Source of the DNA: Paenibacillus sp. JNUCC32
Lineage (GTDB): Bacteria; Bacillota; Bacilli; Paenibacillales; Paenibacillaceae
DNA: 64,000 nt
Direction of reading: 5' to 3'
Assembly (NCBI RefSeq): GCF_014863545.1
Contig: NZ_CP062260.1
Span: 5,039,501-5,103,500 of the forward strand
The position numbers and the translations under genes are program-made. Below the pieces are notes generated by a model that searched no databases, had not been told where the DNA came from, and saw only the letters and a program-made list of their open reading frames with translations. Shown piece after piece: positions 61,069 to 64,000 of this stretch; within the stretch, counting starts at the first letter, position 1, and every line of letters begins with the position of its first letter.

Positions 61069-62433
61069 CTAAGCCATGGAGGTCTTCCTATGCACCGGGA
61101 AGCCTAACGAAATCACGGCGCCTCCCTCTTGGCGATTCCCCGCCGTGATCAGGCCTCCGCAGCGCTCCACGATGGCCCGGGCAATCGCCAAACCGAGTCC
61201 CGTCTCCCCGTTCTTGCCCTTCACAAACCGATGGAACAGATAAGGCAGCAGCTCCTCGGAGATCCCTTCGCCGTCATCGGATACGGTGAGCACCACCCGA
61301 CCTTTTTGGAGACCGGCTTGAATGTAAATATGCTTGCTTGCATGCCTCGCCCCGTTCGAAACGATGTTCAGCAGCGCCTGCAGCAGCTTATCCCGGTCGG
61401 CATACACCGTTAACGATTCGTTATCCCCGTACGAAAGATGCACGAACAGCCCTTTTTTCACCAGAACCGGATTGATCCTCTCGATCGTTTCCTCTACAAG
61501 CTCTTTCATATTGACTTCTGCGGCCTTGAAAATATCATCTTCGCTGTCCAGCTTGGCCAGCAGCGTCATCTCGGTCACGATATTTCTCATCCGGCCGCTC
61601 TCGCTCATAATGATATCGAGCCCTTTGCGAATATCCTCCCCTTCGAATATGCCGTCCCGGATTCCCTCCGCATATCCGGATATGGACATGAGCGGCGACT
61701 TCAGCTCGTGCGAAGCATTCTGGAAAAATTGTTTCTGCACATGATTGTACCGCTCCAGCTCACCGGCCATTTCGTAGACGGACTCTGCCACGGCGCCGAG
61801 CTCCCCGCTTGCCGACACGCGCCGGACTTCGGAGAATTGGCGCTCCTTCACCTTCTTCAATTCTTCCCGCAGATGCATCAGCGGCTTAATCAGCCGCTTG
61901 GTGATGAATAGGCTTAAGATCACCATGACCACGGCCCCTGCGCCGAATACGAGCATCAAGCGCCCCAGCAGCGCTTGCTCAATCGCCTTGATTTTGCTCA
62001 CTGGCGTAATCAGCGTCATCGTCCCTTGGGGAACCGCCGTAACCTCGGTTAGGAATTGCCCGTCCACCGATGAGGATTTAAACGAAGCTATGCTATCGGG
62101 TCTGGCTGCTGCTATGCCCATGTACTGGGCGGTAGGGGTTACAGGAGTCGAGCGGACTATATTCCCTTGGCTGTCCTGAATAATAACGCCTACCTCGGCA
62201 ACCTGCGCAGAGGCAAACCCGCTAACGGTCAAAGGCTCGCTCTCGATAGGGATGCTCTGTGCAGCCGCTGTTTCCAGCTTTGCCGTTAGCGCCGCCCCAA
62301 TGGACTGCATGTCCTTTCTTTGCGTGCCGATAAAGTGGTCCAGCAGCACATAATGAATGACGACGGCCGTCACGGACAGCACGAGTATAAGCGACAAAGC
62401 GAACGCAAGATTGATCTGATGGACCAGCTTCAT
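61069..62433 (-). CDS. Membrane sensor histidine kinase (HAMP/HisKA)
   Basis: 454 residues. Two membrane helices (about 10-32 and 160-182) enclose a small outer sensor domain. HAMP (185-235) is followed by HisKA with FFQNASHELKSPLMSISGYA (phospho-His in SHELKSP) and HATPase with NIVSNGARHA, DDGEGISEE and GLGLAIARAI. The ATG overlaps the response regulator stop as ATGA. Start chosen after GGAGG. Confidence 0.93.
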   Translation of the reverse strand: MKLVHQINLAFALSLILVLSVTAVVIHYVLLDHFIGTQRKDMQSIGAALTAKLETAAAQSIPIESEPLTVSGFASAQVAEVGVIIQDSQGNIVRSTPVTPTAQYMGIAAARPDSIASFKSSSVDGQFLTEVTAVPQGTMTLITPVSKIKAIEQALLGRLMLVFGAGAVVMVILSLFITKRLIKPLMHLREELKKVKERQFSEVRRVSASGELGAVAESVYEMAGELERYNHVQKQFFQNASHELKSPLMSISGYAEGIRDGIFEGEDIRKGLDIIMSESGRMRNIVTEMTLLAKLDSEDDIFKAAEVNMKELVEETIERINPVLVKKGLFVHLSYGDNESLTVYADRDKLLQALLNIVSNGARHASKHIYIQAGLQKGRVVLTVSDDGEGISEELLPYLFHRFVKGKNGETGLGLAIARAIVERCGGLITAGNRQEGGAVISLGFPVHRKTSMA

Positions 62434-63149
62434 ATCGATGATTCCTCCCCATCCGTTCTCATTCGGTATCCATGTCCCCATATGGCCTCGATCGGCAGCT
62501 GCTCCACTTTCTTGCGCAGCCGTTTAATGAGATGGTCAACCGCCCGGTCGCTCCCGAAATAATCGTCCCCCCATACGGAGGTCAGCAGTTCGTCCCTGGT
62601 AAACGCACGGTTCGGATGCTCGGCAAACACTCTCAGCATCTCGAATTCTTTGTTGGTCATATCCACTTCTTCCCCGTTCCAGAACACGCGCCTCTCCTCC
62701 AGCAGTAACTGAAGCCGCCCATTGCTAAGCTCCGGGGAAGCGGCCGCAAGCCGCGGGACATTCTCCGCTCGGTTGAATTTGTACCAACGGCTCAGCTGCC
62801 GTTTGATTCGGGCGACCAGCTCGCGAGGGCTGAACGGCTTGACCATATAGTCGTCGCTTCCCAGCTCAAGCCCCAATATTTTATCCACCTCGCTGTCCTT
62901 GGCCGAGATCATGATGATCGGGACCTCGGCTTCCGCGCGGATCCGCCGACACAATTCGAAACCGTCCATGCCGGGCAGCATAATATCGAGCACCCACATA
63001 TCCGGCGGATTCGTTCTCCACATGTCCCAGCCTTCCTCCGCCGTGCCAAGGCCCACCGTCCGGTAACCCTCCTTGCGCAAATAAGCCTCCACCAAATTTC
63101 GTATATGCAAATCGTCATCCACAACGGCGATGAGATAGGTTTGGTTCAT
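62430..63149 (-). CDS. OmpR-type response regulator
   Basis: 239 residues. Receiver domain with VDDD, phosphorylation Asp in VLDIMLPGMDG and Lys in MVKPFSPREL, and a C-terminal winged helix (EVDMTNKEFEMLRVFAEHPN, AVDHLIKRLRKKVE). Partner of the overlapping kinase gene. It is divergent from the secreted-protein gene at 63311, a candidate target. Start ATG after GGAGGT. Confidence 0.94.
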   Translation of the reverse strand: MNQTYLIAVVDDDLHIRNLVEAYLRKEGYRTVGLGTAEEGWDMWRTNPPDMWVLDIMLPGMDGFELCRRIRAEAEVPIIMISAKDSEVDKILGLELGSDDYMVKPFSPRELVARIKRQLSRWYKFNRAENVPRLAAASPELSNGRLQLLLEERRVFWNGEEVDMTNKEFEMLRVFAEHPNRAFTRDELLTSVWGDDYFGSDRAVDHLIKRLRKKVEQLPIEAIWGHGYRMRTDGEESSI

Positions 63150-63310
63150 ATCATTACCTCCGAGCTTCATCTCCTCTTTAGTATACCAATCGGCACAAAG
63201 CGAATGGGGAATGCCATTGTTTTTCCACAAATACACCAATGTTCTGCCAATGCTGATTCGTACACTGGGTACTGTAAGACAAACCAACCCCGATAAGGAG
63301 TGTTAATACG

Positions 63311-64000
63311 ATGAAACACAAACTATTTGGCAAGCTCGCCCTATCCGCTGCCCTTCTTGGAACAGCAGCTCTTCCCGTCCATGCCTCGGGTGCCGAAACC
63401 CCAGCCGATGCACCGAACCAAACAGGTAAAAGCGCGCCCGTTGCCACCACGGCAACCATTTCCGTTATGCCGAATCCGTTGGAATTGGCTGAAAAATACG
63501 CGCCGGAAACGGTTCAGGACTGGAAGGATACGCTGGCGAAATACGGGAAGCTTGCCGGAACCGAGGGAACCTTCTTTTTCTCGGAGGCCGCGGCTGTCAC
63601 TGCAGATAACGGCAAGGTAAAGCCGGTCGCGGCAGAAGGCGAATTCGGAATATCCATTGCCGTGAAGGCTGTTCCGGCTGAAGCTGTCAAGGGATTCGTG
63701 GACAGTGGCGATATCAAGGATATACAGATTACCAAGATTAAGGAGCTTGCCCCTCTCGAAAGTACCGCCATCAAAGCAGCGGAAGCCGTGAAAACTGATG
63801 CCGGCAACGGGAAACACGACGTGATCCGTTTCGAGACAGCCAGCGTGAAGGCAGTGAAGCTCAGCGATGCAGAAAGTTTGGAAGTGAAGATCGACGATGA
63901 GGATCTGGCGTTTATCCATGCCAGAATCGACCTCTTCAAAGCGATGGATTCCAAGGACGCCGACGCCATTAAAAAAGCGCTGGCGAAACTGCTGGACCAA
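63311..64000 (+). CDS. Secreted protein, cut by the window edge
   Basis: 230 codons are in the window and the frame stays open at the end. A signal peptide (MKHKLFGKLALSAALLGTAA, ending near ALPVHASG) is followed by a lysine-, alanine- and valine-rich outer domain: NPLELAEKYAPETVQDWKDT, TFFFSEAAAV and a later FIHARIDLFKAMDSKDADAI. No family is recognised. Start ATG follows AAGGAGTG. It lies divergent from the two-component pair, which may control it. Confidence 0.75.
   Translation, partial: MKHKLFGKLALSAALLGTAALPVHASGAETPADAPNQTGKSAPVATTATISVMPNPLELAEKYAPETVQDWKDTLAKYGKLAGTEGTFFFSEAAAVTADNGKVKPVAAEGEFGISIAVKAVPAEAVKGFVDSGDIKDIQITKIKELAPLESTAIKAAEAVKTDAGNGKHDVIRFETASVKAVKLSDAESLEVKIDDEDLAFIHARIDLFKAMDSKDADAIKKALAKLLDQ

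Noticed and set aside
1..64000. tRNA, rRNA, CRISPR array, insertion sequence or phage genes
   Set aside because: Looked for on both strands by eye; no cloverleaf, repeat-spacer pattern, transposase or integrase motif was seen.

Overview
The window looks like a chromosomal segment of a Paenibacillus-type, endospore-forming Firmicute. The evidence is strong AGGAGG ribosome-binding sites, frequent TTG/GTG starts, CUT1 sugar importers without their own ATPase, YesM/YesN-type regulators, the csp-ydjO pair, a glnQHMP operon, and GlnR/TnrA, Fur and CcpA-like boxes. I see no rRNA, tRNA, CRISPR array, insertion sequence or prophage. About 55 protein genes are supported. The window cuts a gene at each end.

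Layout. (1) 1-4650: a sugar ABC importer (binding protein, two permeases, then an oxidoreductase cut by the edge) beside its LacI-family repressor; three matching operators link them. (2) 4794-6450: secreted L-asparaginase with three exact GlnR/TnrA boxes. (3) 6507-8565: ECF sigma, anti-sigma and lipoprotein operon. (4) 8590-12100: MATE exporter, AraC regulator, a Fur-box-controlled unit for a 50-residue protein, and a membrane protein. (5) 12175-16061: an ArsR-SRPBCC fusion regulator, FMN reductase, GDSL esterase and two NTF2-like paralogues tied together by three copies of one palindrome. (6) 16112-23534: YesN/YesM two-component pair with a second sugar importer. (7) 23683-25500: a small protein, ydjO and a cold-shock gene with an attenuator-like leader. 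(8) 25517-34530: GH5 glucanase, acyltransferase, glnQHMP and three secreted or lipid-anchored proteins. (9) 34593-35830: nitroreductase plus a frameshifted DoxX gene with paired palindromes, resembling mhqN/mhqP. (10) 35951-40084: secreted GH43 arabinanase-like and GH8 enzymes. (11) 40123-48954: a third sugar importer operon with a membrane-bound AraC regulator and two dehydrogenases. (12) 49082-52950: epimerase, DHDPS-like lyase and serine dehydratase in one run. (13) 53048-64000: a GGDEY regulator, stand-alone regulators and kinases, aspartase, a two-component pair and a cut secreted protein.

Biologically the region combines plant-polysaccharide use (GH5, GH8, GH43, three importers each beside its own regulator) with amino-acid nitrogen and carbon use (asparaginase, aspartase, serine dehydratase, glutamine uptake) and stress or detoxification modules. 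The most distinctive content is regulatory: four multi-operator circuits that can be read directly, plus a leader hairpin in front of the cold-shock gene. All starts, sites and families were read by eye; no database search was run.
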